From contig NZ_LR130816.1 of assembly GCF_900626145.1 (NCBI RefSeq), positions 956,040 to 1,020,039 on the forward strand: DNA of 64,000 nucleotides, read 5' to 3'. Shown here piece after piece: positions 40,806-50,200 of the stretch (positions within the stretch are counted from its first letter, which is position 1; each line of letters opens with the position of its first letter). The DNA is from Intestinimonas timonensis. Its GTDB lineage: Bacteria > Bacillota > Clostridia > Oscillospirales > Oscillospiraceae. The position numbers were made by a program, and so were the translations under genes. The notes under the pieces were generated by a model. It ran no database searches. It was not told the origin of the DNA and saw nothing but the letters and a program-made list of their open reading frames with translations.

Positions 40806-41687
40806 ATGTATGACCTGACATCCATCTACCGGGCGGCGTCGGTGGCCGACGCCATCGCCGCCCTGGAAAAGGACCCCCAGGCGGTGGTCATCGCCGGAGG
40901 CTCCGACGTACTCATTAAAATCAGGGAGGGCAAGCTGGCGGGCTGCCGGCTGGTGTCCATCCACGGCCTGGACGCCGAATTGGCTGGCGTCAAGGTCCAG
41001 GAGAACGGCGACCTGGCCATCGGGCCCCTCACCACCTTCCACAACGTGACCTTTGATCCCCTCATCCGAGCCCACGTCCCCGTGCTGGGGGAGGCCGCCG
41101 ATATGGCCGGCGGGCCTCAGCTCCGGGCGGTGGGTACCATCGGCGGCAACGTGTGTAACGGCGTCACCTCCGCCGACACCGCCTCCACCCTCATGGTCTT
41201 CGGCGCACAGATGCACGTCCAGGGTCCCGACGGCTGGCGGGTGGTGCCCATCGACGACTGGTACAAGGGGGTAGGCAAGGTGGACCTCCGGCCCGCCGAA
41301 CTCCTGTGCCGCATCGTCATCCCCAAGGCCAACTTCGAGGGGTGGACCGGCCACTACATCAAATACGCCCAACGCAACGCCATGGACATCGCCACCCTGG
41401 GGGTGAGCTGCCTGGTGAAGCTGTCGGCGGACAGGACCGTCTGTGAGGACGTGCGCCTGGCCTTCGGCGTGGCGGCGCCCACCCCCATCCGCGCCCGCAC
41501 CGCCGAGGACGGGGTCCGGGGCCTCACCGTGGCCCAGGCGGCGGAGCAGATCGGGGACCTGGCCCTTCAGGACATCAATCCCCGGACCAGCTGGCGGGCT
41601 TCACGGGAGTTCCGGGTCCAGCTGGTGAAGGAGCTCTCCGGCCGCGCCCTCCTGGAGGCGGCCCGGAAGGGAGGTGCTCAGGTATGA
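40806..41687 (+). CDS. xdhB: xanthine dehydrogenase-family FAD-binding subunit
   Basis: 293 residues, usual for separate FAD subunits. FAD-binding motifs AVVIAGGSDVLIKIREG (about 26-42) and GTIGGNVCNG (about 110-119). It passes electrons from the iron-sulfur subunit to FAD and on to NAD or another acceptor. ATG at 40806, three bases after the xdhA stop; its stop overlaps the xdhC start (ATGA). Forms a heterotrimer with the neighbours. Confidence 0.92.
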   Translation: MYDLTSIYRAASVADAIAALEKDPQAVVIAGGSDVLIKIREGKLAGCRLVSIHGLDAELAGVKVQENGDLAIGPLTTFHNVTFDPLIRAHVPVLGEAADMAGGPQLRAVGTIGGNVCNGVTSADTASTLMVFGAQMHVQGPDGWRVVPIDDWYKGVGKVDLRPAELLCRIVIPKANFEGWTGHYIKYAQRNAMDIATLGVSCLVKLSADRTVCEDVRLAFGVAAPTPIRARTAEDGVRGLTVAQAAEQIGDLALQDINPRTSWRASREFRVQLVKELSGRALLEAARKGGAQV

Positions 41688-42169
41688 TGGAGATTCTGCA
41701 CTGCACCGTCAACGGCAAGCCGGTGGAGGTGGGCTACGACCTGCGGGAGTCCCTGCTGGACACCCTCCGGGACCGGCTGGGCCTCACCAGCGTGAAGCGG
41801 GGCTGCGAGGTGGGGGAGTGCGGCGCCTGCACCGTCCTGGTGGACGGGGTGGCCATCGACTCCTGCATTTACCTCACCGCCTGGTGCGAGGGCAAGCATA
41901 TCCTTACCGTGGAGGGCCTCCAGGGTGAGAACGGCGAGCTCAATCCCATTCAGAAGGCCTTTATTGAGGAGGCCGCCGTCCAGTGCGGCTTCTGCACCCC
42001 TGGCATCATCATGTCGGCGGTGGAGATCGTGGGCTCGGGCAAGCAGTACACCCGGGAGGAGCTGCGCAAGCTCATTTCGGGGCACCTGTGCCGCTGCACC
42101 GGCTACCAGAACATCCTCAACGCCGTGGAGCGGGCCGTCAACGAGTGCCACAAGATTGTGGGTAAGTAA
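41684..42169 (+). CDS. xdhC: xanthine dehydrogenase-family 2Fe-2S subunit
   Basis: 161 residues. Two [2Fe-2S] sites: plant-ferredoxin type CEVGECGACTV (about 43-53) plus SCIYL, and CGFCTPG (about 103-109) with CRCTGYQN (about 138-145). Completes the Mo-FeS-FAD electron chain. Named here by position as the small subunit (other schemes call it XdhC or CoxS-like). Starts within the xdhB stop. A terminator hairpin follows immediately. Confidence 0.93.
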   Translation: MMEILHCTVNGKPVEVGYDLRESLLDTLRDRLGLTSVKRGCEVGECGACTVLVDGVAIDSCIYLTAWCEGKHILTVEGLQGENGELNPIQKAFIEEAAVQCGFCTPGIIMSAVEIVGSGKQYTREELRKLISGHLCRCTGYQNILNAVERAVNECHKIVGK

Positions 42170-42182
42170 CCTACTTTTTCTT

Positions 42183-42213
42183 GCCCTACTTTTTCTTGAA
42201 AGAAAAAGTAGGC
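42183..42213 (+). terminator. intrinsic terminator after the xdh genes
   Basis: CCTACTTTTTCTT / AAGAAAAAGTAGG stem after the last xdh gene, followed by AAAAAGAAC; the self-complementary stem is a common clostridial terminator unit. Confidence 0.7.
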
Positions 42214-42310
42214 AAAAAGAACTTTGGTACCGCTCCGGACGTTCAACGTATCCGGCGTCTACGCCCGGTCACGGGAAATAAGCAGTAAATAGAGCATTGA
42301 GCACCATACT

Positions 42311-42352
42311 AAAAAACACGGGCGCTGACGACCGGCAGCGCCCGTGTTTTTT
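42311..42352. terminator. bidirectional terminator hairpin
   Basis: ACACGGGCGCTG / CAGCGCCCGTGT stem with A6 before and T6 after, so it can act in both directions. Confidence 0.75.
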
Positions 42353-42883
42353 GTAATTCCACGAGGGGAAGGTCTGCGGCGGCCAGCACAACCCTCCCGC
42401 GTCGCAGAAACGGCAATACCAGACAGCGCCACCACGCCCCGCCCCCCACCCACGCAGGCGGCGAAAAAAGTGGGGATAGAACCACCGGTTTTCCCTGTTC
42501 CACCGGCGGAGTCTCCTGTGGACGGTGCTGGTGCTCAATGGGGGCGTAAAGACGGGCCGCCGGATTCCTATTTGGAGCCACTCAACCCGCACGGGAGCCC
42601 CTTTTTCTTTGGATTCCAAAACCCATTTCTTTTTCCAGCAGGGAAAAAGAAATGGGTTTTGAGCCGTCTCTCCCGTCCTTAAACGTAGCAGAAAGAAAAC
42701 AAAGCGTAAACCACGCTCAAAGTCCCCCCTCATCTGACGGCTTGCGCCGCCACCACGGGTTAAGGAAGAAGGTCATTTCTTCTGACTGTCCACCGGACAG
42801 TCAGACCCCCAGGGGAAGGCTTACGGGCGGATGATATCCGCCCCTACTCACATCACAGGGCCGATCTGCCGCCCGGAAAACAG
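42353..42883. other. repeat-rich gap between xdh and CoA-transferase genes
   Basis: Part of the 774-bp gap (42170-42943). Holds R copy D (42418-42680, plus orientation) and a worn half-M sequence (about 42723-42770, CCCCTCATCTGACGGC...GCCGCC). No gene. Confidence 0.6.
42418..42680 (+). repeat. dispersed repeat R, copy D
   Basis: About 263 bp, plus orientation. The best-preserved copy with the hairpin TTTCTTTTTCC-AGCAG-GGAAAAAGAAA intact. Confidence 0.92.
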
Positions 42884-42915
42884 AAAAAACCGCCCCGGAC
42901 CAGCGGTCCGGGGCG
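42884..42915 (-). terminator. terminator of the CoA-transferase operon
   Basis: Stem CGCCCCGGACC / GGTCCGGGGCG, followed on the minus strand by GTTTTTTC. Confidence 0.85.
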
Positions 42916-42943
42916 GGCTTGTTCGATGATAAAGGGGCCTGAA

Positions 42944-43606
42944 TCAGGCGGTCATGTCCTTCAGGTCCTCGGCCACGGTGAAGTCGGCCTCGGTAGCGGC
43001 CTTGACGTCGTCCACAGTGAACTCGGGGTTGATCTCGGTCATGACGAGGCCGTTCTCAGTGACCTCCATCACGCACATCTCGGTGATGATCTTGGTGATG
43101 CAGTGCACGGCGGTGTAGGGCAGGGTGCACTTCTTCAGGATCTTGGGCTTGCCCTTAGCGGTGTGCTCCATGGCCACGATGACGGTCTTGGCGCCCACCA
43201 GCAGGTCCATGGCGCCGCCCATGCCGGGCATCTTCTTGCCGGGGATGATCCAGTTGGACAGAGAGCCCTCCTGGTCCACTTCCAGGCCGCCCAGGATGGT
43301 GGCGTTGACGTGACCGCCGCGAATGAAGCCGAAGGAGGTGGCGGAGTCGATGTAGCAGCCGAACTTGGCAGCCTGAGCGGGAGCGCCGCCGGCGTCGGTC
43401 TTGTAGGAGGGCTCAGCCTCGTCGGCGGTGGGCTTGCTGCCGGTGCCGATGATGCCGTTCTCGGACTGGAGGACCACATGCACGCCCTCGGGCAGATAAG
43501 CGGGGACCATGGTGGGCAGGCCGATGCCCAGGTTCACCACGTCGCCGTCCTTGAGCTCCTTGGCCACGCGCTTGGCAATGAAGCCTTTGATCTCAGACTT
43601 TTCCAT
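42944..43606 (-). CDS. CoA-transferase subunit B (AtoA/ScoB type)
   Basis: 220 residues. RVAKELKDGDVVNLGIGLP (about 12-30) and the catalytic-glutamate loop VVLQSENGIIGTG (about 42-54), then GGAMDLLVGAK and the C-terminal part ENGLVMTEINPEFTVDDV. Together with subunit A it moves CoA between acyl-CoA and acetoacetate or butyrate; in butyrate producers this can release butyrate from butyryl-CoA. ATG at 43606 overlaps the subunit A stop by one base (TAATG). Confidence 0.92.
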   Translation of the reverse strand: MEKSEIKGFIAKRVAKELKDGDVVNLGIGLPTMVPAYLPEGVHVVLQSENGIIGTGSKPTADEAEPSYKTDAGGAPAQAAKFGCYIDSATSFGFIRGGHVNATILGGLEVDQEGSLSNWIIPGKKMPGMGGAMDLLVGAKTVIVAMEHTAKGKPKILKKCTLPYTAVHCITKIITEMCVMEVTENGLVMTEINPEFTVDDVKAATEADFTVAEDLKDMTA

Positions 43607-44295
43607 TACAGCTTCCCTCCATCCACGATGTAGTTGACGAAAGCGCCGGAGGTGACGACGTTTTCGGGGGCGATGTCACCGATCTCCACCAGGTTGTCGG
43701 CCTCGGCGATGACCAGGTCGGCGGCGGTGGCCATGACGGTGTTGAAGTTACGGGTGGTGCCCTTGTACCACATGTTGCCGAACTTGTCGATCATGTGGGC
43801 GTTGACCACGGCCACGTCGGCGTGGATGGGCTTCATAAGCAGGTAATCCTTGCCGTCGATGGTCTGCTTGCCCAGGCAGAAGGGGGAGTCCTCCACGATG
43901 GTGCCCACACCGGTGGGGGTGAGCACGCCGCCCAGACCGGCGCCGGCGGCCCGGATCATCTCAGCCAGGGAGCCCTGGGGAATGAGGTCGACGGTGAGGG
44001 TCTTGTCCACCATGCTCTGGGTGGCCACGTCGGGGGTCATACCCACGTGGGTCGCGATGACGTGCTTAACCTGATGATTGTGGACCAGCTTGGCCATGCC
44101 GTAAAATTCCTCGCCATTGGGGCCGGTCGCCATGCCGCAGTCGTTGCCGATGATGGTGAAGTCCTTCTTGCCGCTGTTGGCCAGGGCTTCGATGATGTGA
44201 TGGGCGCTGCCGCAGCCCAGGAAGCCGCCAAACATGATGGTTGCCCCGTCGGGGATCATGGCTACGGCTTCCTCCACGGAAATAATTTTAGCCAC
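43606..44295 (-). CDS. CoA-transferase subunit A (AtoD/ScoA type)
   Basis: 229 residues from GTG at 44295, after ATTAGGAGGGAACGAACA. EEAVAMIPDGATIMFGGFLGCG (about 7-28) and GVLTPTGVGTIVED (about 122-135) are subunit A hallmarks. It forms a heterotetramer with subunit B. The gene has its own promoter (44377-44405), so it is expressed apart from the thiolase unit upstream. Substrate preference (acetoacetate versus short-chain acids) is not visible. Confidence 0.92.
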   Translation of the reverse strand: MAKIISVEEAVAMIPDGATIMFGGFLGCGSAHHIIEALANSGKKDFTIIGNDCGMATGPNGEEFYGMAKLVHNHQVKHVIATHVGMTPDVATQSMVDKTLTVDLIPQGSLAEMIRAAGAGLGGVLTPTGVGTIVEDSPFCLGKQTIDGKDYLLMKPIHADVAVVNAHMIDKFGNMWYKGTTRNFNTVMATAADLVIAEADNLVEIGDIAPENVVTSGAFVNYIVDGGKL

Positions 44296-44376
44296 TGTTC
44301 GTTCCCTCCTAATAATAATGGCAGGTAGTCCCGGCAGGGGACCCACGTTCCTGTCGGTACTATGATGCTCACTCGT

Positions 44377-44405
44377 ATTCTAGCACTTTTTCCAGGCGGT
44401 GGCAA
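44377..44405 (-). promoter_or_regulatory. promoter of the CoA-transferase operon
   Basis: Minus strand: TTGCCA (44405-44400), 17-bp spacer, TAGAAT (44382-44377). Confidence 0.65.
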
Positions 44406-44462
44406 CACCTATGCCCCCGCCAAAACTCAAAATACCGGGGTGATTTTGCAAAAAAACACCCG

Positions 44463-44498
44463 TAAAAAAGGGCGGGATCTTTTGGAAAGATCCCGCCC
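44463..44498 (-). terminator. terminator after the decayed CoA-transferase
   Basis: Stem GGGCGGGATCTTT / AAAGATCCCGCCC, followed on the minus strand by TTTTTTAC. Confidence 0.9.
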
Positions 44499-44565
44499 GG
44501 AATGGTGATGGGGAAATACGCGTCCTCGTCCCGTTGGGGCGGCATATAGTCCGCCGGTGACGGAC

Positions 44566-45343
44566 TCAGACCCGATTGCTCCTGCGCCAGATGCCCATTT
44601 TCTCGGCGTCCTGGATGAGCTGCTCCCGGAAGTCCGGGTGGGCGATGGAGATGATCTTCTCCGCCCGCTCCCAGGTGGTGGTCCCCTTCAGGTTCACCAT
44701 GCCGTACTCTGTGACCAGGTAGTGGATGGTGGACCGGGGATCGGTGGCGATGGTGTTGGGCATGCCGCCGATGCCCAGCTGGGCCACCGGCGGGTTGTCA
44801 CCCTCCACAACCATGTCCACGTCCTTGATGTTGATCTCGCTGCCCGTGAGACCAATGCCCCAAGGCAGGTTCTTGTTGACCTCCACGATGACCACCTTGG
44901 CCTTGGCCAGCATGTCAGCGATATGGGAGGTCACCAGCCCGAAGTTGAAGTTGCCGTGGGCGTCCATGGGTGTGACCTGGAGCATGGCCACGTCCACCTG
45001 GAGGTCATCCCGGTAGAAGCGGGGCAGCTCGGAGTAGCGCATGGGGCTGAAGTAGCCCATGCCCTTGGCCACGATCTTGCGGTCGATGCCGCTCATATGC
45101 CAGGAATTCCAGACGAAGTGCTCAGCAGCATCTTCCGGCCTTTGCGATCTCCGGCATCCACATGGTGGCGCCGCCCCGGACCTTCACATCCGTAAGCTCG
45201 TCCTTGCGTTCTGCCAGGGCCTTGTCCAGAGCCACGGGATGGTTGGTACACCACCCGTAGTCCACCCAGTCCCCGGACTTGACCACCTTGACCGCCTCGG
45301 CGGCGGTGGTCAGCTTCTCTTCATACAGCTTCTGAACATCCAT
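44566..45343 (-). pseudogene. decayed butyryl-CoA:acetate / 4-hydroxybutyrate CoA-transferase
   Basis: Two reading frames together cover a Cat2/But-family protein. The first (45343-45122) begins [20 protein letters not shown]. One extra G/C within 45135-45140 shifts the frame; correcting it joins AKA to [16 protein letters not shown] and reads on into the second (45096-44566, SPMRYSELPRFYRDD...IWRRSNR). Inside the second frame two stretches are fused where the family has long sequence: NPPVAQLG runs directly into IGGMPNT, then into TDPRSTIHYLVTEYG. About 180 residues, including the usual catalytic-glutamate segment, are missing (family usually about 440). Surely inactive. Confidence 0.88.
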
Positions 45344-45375
45344 GGGTCACCTCTGCTCAGGTCGGCCCAGGACAA

Positions 45376-46635
45376 TCAGCACTTCTCGAAGATGGTGGCG
45401 ACACCCATGCCGCCGCCGATGCACAGGGTAGCCAGGCCCTTCTTGGCATCGGGGCGCTTCTGCATCTCGTGGAGCAGGGTGACGATGATGCGGGCGCCGG
45501 AGCAGCCGATGGGGTGGCCGATGGCGATGGCGCCGCCGTTGACGTTGAGCTTGCTCAGGTCGAAGCCCAGCTCACGGCCCACGGCCACGGACTGAGCGGC
45601 AAAGGCCTCGTTGGCCTCGATGAGGTCGATGTCGTCGATGGTCACGCCGGCCTTGGCCATGGCGTTCCGGGAGGCGGGCACGGGGCCAACGCCCATGATC
45701 TTGGGATCGACGCCGCCCTGGCCCCAGCCGATGAGCTTGGCCATGGGCTTCAGGCCGTACTTCTCCACGGCCTCGCCGGAGGCGACGATGATGGCGGCAG
45801 CGCCGTCGTTCAGGCCGGAGGCGTTGGCGGCGGTGACGCGCTGGACGTGCTTGCGGGCATCGGCCTCGTGGATCTGGGTGGGCTGGAAGGTGTGGACAAC
45901 GGCGTCCTCAACGCCCTCGGGACCCACGGGGAAGGCGCCCTTCAGCTTGGAAACGGACTCGGTGGTGGTGCCGGCCTTGGGGTACTCGTCCACCTTGAAC
46001 TCGACCATTTCCTTCTTCTTCTTGACCATCACGGGGACGATCTCGTCGTTGAAGCGGCCGGACTCGATGGCGGCGCAGGCCTTCTGCTGGGAGGCGGCGG
46101 CGAACTCGTCCAGCTCCTGACGGGTGATGCCCCAGATGTCGCAGATGTTCTCAGCGGTGGTGCCCATGTGATAGTTGTTGTAGGCGTCCCACAGGCCGTC
46201 CTTGATCATGGTGTCGACGACCTTCTTGTCGCCCATGCGGGCGCCCCAGCGCTCGTCGGGGAGGGCGAAGGGAGCCTGAGACATGCTCTCGGTGCCGCCG
46301 GCCACGATGACGTCGGCGTCGCCGCAGATGATGGCGCGGGCAGCCTCCATGACGCTCTTCATGCCGGAGCCGCACACCATGTTCACGGTGAAGGCGGGCA
46401 CGCTGTAAGGAATGCCAGCCTTGACCATGACCTGACGGGCCACGTTCTGGCCCAGACCGGCGGTGAGCACGCCGCCGAAGATGACTTCGTCCACGTTCTC
46501 AGGGGCCACATTGGCGCGCTTGAGGGCTTCCTTGACGACAACGGCGCCCATATCCACGGCGGGGGTGTCCTTCAGGCTTCCGCCGAAAGAGCCAACAGCG
46601 GTACGGCAGCAATTAACAATGTAGACATCTCTCAT
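45376..46635 (-). CDS. thlA: acetyl-CoA C-acetyltransferase (thiolase)
   Basis: 419 residues, about 25 longer than standard thiolase. Nucleophile Cys in [11 protein letters not shown] (about 85-95), NEAFAAQ (about 340), [16 protein letters not shown] (about 371-386), and the second active Cys in LCIGGGMG (near the end). Condenses two acetyl-CoA to acetoacetyl-CoA, the first step toward butyrate. An insertion of about 26 residues ([11 protein letters not shown]...HVQRV) precedes the [13 protein letters not shown] motif. ATG at 46635 with CTGGAGGTCAGATACCC. Upstream of the decayed CoA-transferase on the minus strand. Confidence 0.94.
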   Translation of the reverse strand: MRDVYIVNCCRTAVGSFGGSLKDTPAVDMGAVVVKEALKRANVAPENVDEVIFGGVLTAGLGQNVARQVMVKAGIPYSVPAFTVNMVCGSGMKSVMEAARAIICGDADVIVAGGTESMSQAPFALPDERWGARMGDKKVVDTMIKDGLWDAYNNYHMGTTAENICDIWGITRQELDEFAAASQQKACAAIESGRFNDEIVPVMVKKKKEMVEFKVDEYPKAGTTTESVSKLKGAFPVGPEGVEDAVVHTFQPTQIHEADARKHVQRVTAANASGLNDGAAAIIVASGEAVEKYGLKPMAKLIGWGQGGVDPKIMGVGPVPASRNAMAKAGVTIDDIDLIEANEAFAAQSVAVGRELGFDLSKLNVNGGAIAIGHPIGCSGARIIVTLLHEMQKRPDAKKGLATLCIGGGMGVATIFEKC

Positions 46636-46706
46636 GGGTATCTGACCTCCAGTTAAGTAAAATTTTTTAGAGCTTGTGCTTTCCCATCCACTTGCTTCTG
46701 GGGAGT

Positions 46707-46735
46707 ATTATATATGATTGTTCCCAAAAAAGCAA
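46707..46735 (-). promoter_or_regulatory. thiolase promoter
   Basis: Minus strand: TTGCTT (46735-46730), 17-bp spacer, TATAAT (46712-46707); leader of about 65 nt. Confidence 0.7.
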
Positions 46736-46890
46736 CCGCGAGGTGAGGGGAACCTCACAAATAAGTGCGCGATCGCTGTATTTTCTCCCATTTTAAAGAT
46801 TTGGAGACGATTTTGTTCCGCTGTGCGGAACGAGCGTTTATTGAGGTGCGGCGATTGTCTTCTGAACAGAATGAGTGGTCCTACCAATTT

Positions 46891-46923
46891 AAAAAAGGAC
46901 ACCGGCCAGATTGGCCGGTGTCC
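46891..46923 (-). terminator. terminator downstream of mfd/element F2
   Basis: Perfect stem GGACACCGGCCA / TGGCCGGTGTCC, followed on the minus strand by TTTTTTAAA. Lies 30 bp beyond the left end of F2, the same distance as the hairpin beside F1. Confidence 0.85.
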
Positions 46924-46953
46924 ACAACTCCTTGAAAAAGCAGAAATACTTTA

Positions 46954-47157
46954 GAATTTGTGCAGAAGCCTCGCAGAGTTCCGTCGTCCGCGGACGACGG
47001 AAGTAAGTCAAATCTGTTTTTTCCGGGGACATGTGCCTCGGAAAAAACACTTCTCAGCCTGCAAGCGTGCGAGCATAGCGAGTGCGACGCAGCAGGCTGT
47101 AACCTTTCGAGCACGTGCTTGCACGTGCGAGAGAGCCTGTCGACTTGATCGACAGGC
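46954..47157. repeat. multi-hairpin repeat F, copy F2
   Basis: About 204 bp. Stems TTCCGTCGTC/GACGACGGAA; TTTTTTCCG/CGGAAAAAA; CAGCCTGC/GCAGGCTG; GCACGTG-CTTG-CACGTGC; and GCCTGTCGA/TCGACAGGC. Each corresponds to a stem in F1 with compensating changes. The rest of the 576-bp gap (46636-47211) holds the thiolase promoter region and no gene. Confidence 0.85.
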
Positions 47158-47158
47158 T

Positions 47159-47186
47159 CGGACCCCGGCACATAGGCCGGGGTCCG
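47159..47186. repeat. GC-rich hairpin on the right side of F2
   Basis: CGGACCCCGG ... CCGGGGTCCG, about 26 bp past the mfd stop; it resembles the terminator stem on the left side of F2. Confidence 0.6.
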
Positions 47187-47211
47187 AATGGGAATGGTAT
47201 ACGTCCCGTGC

Positions 47212-50200
47212 TCAGGGGGCGGGGGGGGCGTCGGGCGGTGGACTGGCCGGGGCGGCGTAGTCCTCCACCAGCTTGGTGGCCAGCTTCAGGGGGTCCTCCC
47301 CCTTTTTGAGCTTGAGGGCCAGGTGGGGCTTTTCCCCGGCGGAGAAGAGGAGACGGCCCCGGTAGGCCTGGCCGCCGCACAGGGCGGAGACCTTCTGGAA
47401 ATCCACCTGGGAGAGGACGAAGAGGAGCCGCTCCCCCTTCTGGGCGATCTCGGAGATGCCGCAGGCCGCCGCCGCGGCGCGGAGGAGGGCCACCGAGATG
47501 AGGTTGTTGACGGTGCGGGGCGGGTCGCCGTAGCGGTCGATGAGTTCATCCACCAGGTCGTCGGCGTCGGCTTCGCTGCGGATGCGGGCGATGCGGCGGT
47601 AGAGGTCCATGCGCTGCTCGGGGGAGGGGACGTACTTGTCGGGGATGGAGGCGGCCACGGTGAGGTCGGCGGCGCACTCGGCGGGGAGCTGGGCGGTCTC
47701 GCCCTTCTCCTCCAGCACGGCCTCCTCCAGCAGCTTGAGGTACATGTCGTAGCCCACGCTCACCAGGAAGCCGGACTGCTCAGGGCCCAGCACGTTGCCG
47801 GCGCCCCGGATCTCCAGGTCCCGCATGGCGATCTTGAAGCCAGAGCCGAACTCGGCGAACTCCCGGATGGCGGCCAGGCGCTTGGTCTGGACCTCGGTGA
47901 GCACCTTGCCCTTCCGGTAGGTCATATAGGCGAAGGCACGCCGGGCCGACCGGCCCACCCGCCCACGGAGCTGGTGGAGCTGGGCCAGGCCCATCTTGTC
48001 GGCGTCCTCGATGATGAGGGTGTTGGCGTTGGGGATGTCGATGCCCGTCTCGATGATGGTGGTGCACACCAGAATGTCCACCTCGCCGTCGGTCATCTGG
48101 CTCATGACATCGTTGATGGCCTCCTGGGTCATCTTGCCGTGGGCCACCGCCACCCGGGCCTCGGGCAGCATGGCCTGGATGCGTCCGGCGGTGCGGTCGA
48201 TGGTCTCCACACGGTTGTGGAGGTAGTAGACCTGGCCGCCCCGCTCCAGCTCCCGGCTCATGGCGTCCCGGAGCACCGACCAGTCGTGCTCCAGCACGTA
48301 AGTCTGCACCGGCTGCCGGTCCTGGGGGGGCTCCTCCAGGGTGGACATGTCCCGGATGCCGGAGAGGGCCATGTTGAGGGTGCGGGGGATGGGGGTGGCC
48401 GACAGGGTGAGCACGTCCACCTGCTTGGAGAGCTCCTTGAGCTTCTCCTTGTGGGCCACGCCGAAGCGCTGCTCCTCGTCCACCACCAGCAGACCCAGGT
48501 CCTTGAACTGGACGTCCTTATTAAAGAGGCGGTGGGTGCCGATGAGGAGGTCCACCTTGCCCGCCCGCAGGTCCATGAGGGTCTGGCGCATCTGGGCCGG
48601 GGTGCGGAACCGGGAGACCACGTCGATCTCCACGGGGAACTTGGCGAACCGCCGCCGGGCGGAGAGGTAGTGCTGCCGGGCCAGGACGGTGGTGGGGGCC
48701 AGGATGGCGGCCTGCTTGCCGTCCAGGACGCACTTCATGATGGCCCGGAAGGCCACCTCGGTTTTGCCGTAGCCCACGTCGCCGCAGAGGAGCCGGTCCA
48801 TGGGCTTGGGCGTCTCCATGTCCCGCTTGATGTCCTGGATGCACCGGAGCTGGTCGTCGGTCTCGGTGTACTCGAACTGGTCCTCGAACTCCCGCATCCA
48901 GGGGGAGTCGGGGGCGAAAGCATAGCCGGGCAGCCGCTCCCGCTGGGCGTAGAGCTGGATGAGGCCCTTGGCCAGGTCCTGGACCGCCTTCTTGGCCCGG
49001 GTCTTGGTCTTTTCCCAGTCGCTGCCCCCCAGCTTGTTGAGCTTTTTGTGCTCGGTGTCGTCGCCGGAGCCAATATATTTGCTCACCAGGTCCAGCTGGG
49101 TGGCGGGGACGTAGAGCACGTCGGAGCCGGCGTAGGCGATTTTGACGTAGTCCTTCTGCACCCCGTCGGTGCTCATCTTTACCATGCCCACGTAGCGGCC
49201 GATGCCGTGGTGCTCGTGGACCACCAGGTCGCCGGGGGAGAGGTCGGCGTAGGAGGCCAGCTTCTGCCGGCTGGAGTCCTTTTTTGTGCGGACCTTCCGG
49301 GTGGGGACGGCCCGGCCCTCCGTGAGCACGGCGGAGGCAGCGCCGGGGTACTCGAAGCCGGCGGAGAGGCCGCCCAGACAGATGACGACCTTGCCGGGGC
49401 CGGGGAGCTCATGGAGCTGAAAGTCCACGGCGGTGCGGACCTTCTTCTCCCGGAGCATGGCCTGGAGGTCCAGGCACCGGCGCTCGGCGGAGGCCAGGAC
49501 TACAGTGGCAAAGCCCGCCTTCTGGTAGTGCTCCAGGTCGGCGGCGGCGGTCTCCAGGCTGGCGCCGTAGGAGGGGAGCTGCTTGGTGAGCACGTCCAGC
49601 AGGGACTTGGGCCGCAGGGGGTAGGTGTTGGAGGTGAAGGTGTCAAGGAAGACCACGGGGTAGCCGGAGAGCCGGGCCATCAGCTCCTCAAAGGTGCGGA
49701 CGAACCGGGCGATCTGCCCCGCCACCAGTCCGGATTCCAGCAGGGTCTTCACGTCCTCCTCCATGCGCCAGAGGTAGTTCCGGGCCCGCTCCGCCACCCG
49801 GGGGCTCTCGGCCAGGCAGACCACCGCGTCGGCGGGCAGGTAGTCCGCCGCCGTGGCCAGCTCGGGGTAGATGATGGCCAGATAGCGGTCCATGGCGGGG
49901 AAGGAGAGGCCCTGGGAGAGCCGCTCCCGGTCCTGAGAGAGGGTGGTGAGGAGGGAGGAATGGTCCCCCTTGGAGCCCTTTGCCTGGGAAATGAGACCGT
50001 CCATGGCCTCGGTGAGGCCCGCATAGCCGCCGGGAGCAAGCTGGGGCAGCACCTCGGCCACCGGCAGGATGTCGCAGACCTGGCGGTTTTCCACCCGGCG
50101 CTGGGTGGCGGGGTCGAAGGTGCCCATGGCGTCGATCTCGTCCCCGAAGAACTCGCAGCGGATGGGCTCGGCGCAGGCGGGGGAAAAGAGGTCCAGGATG

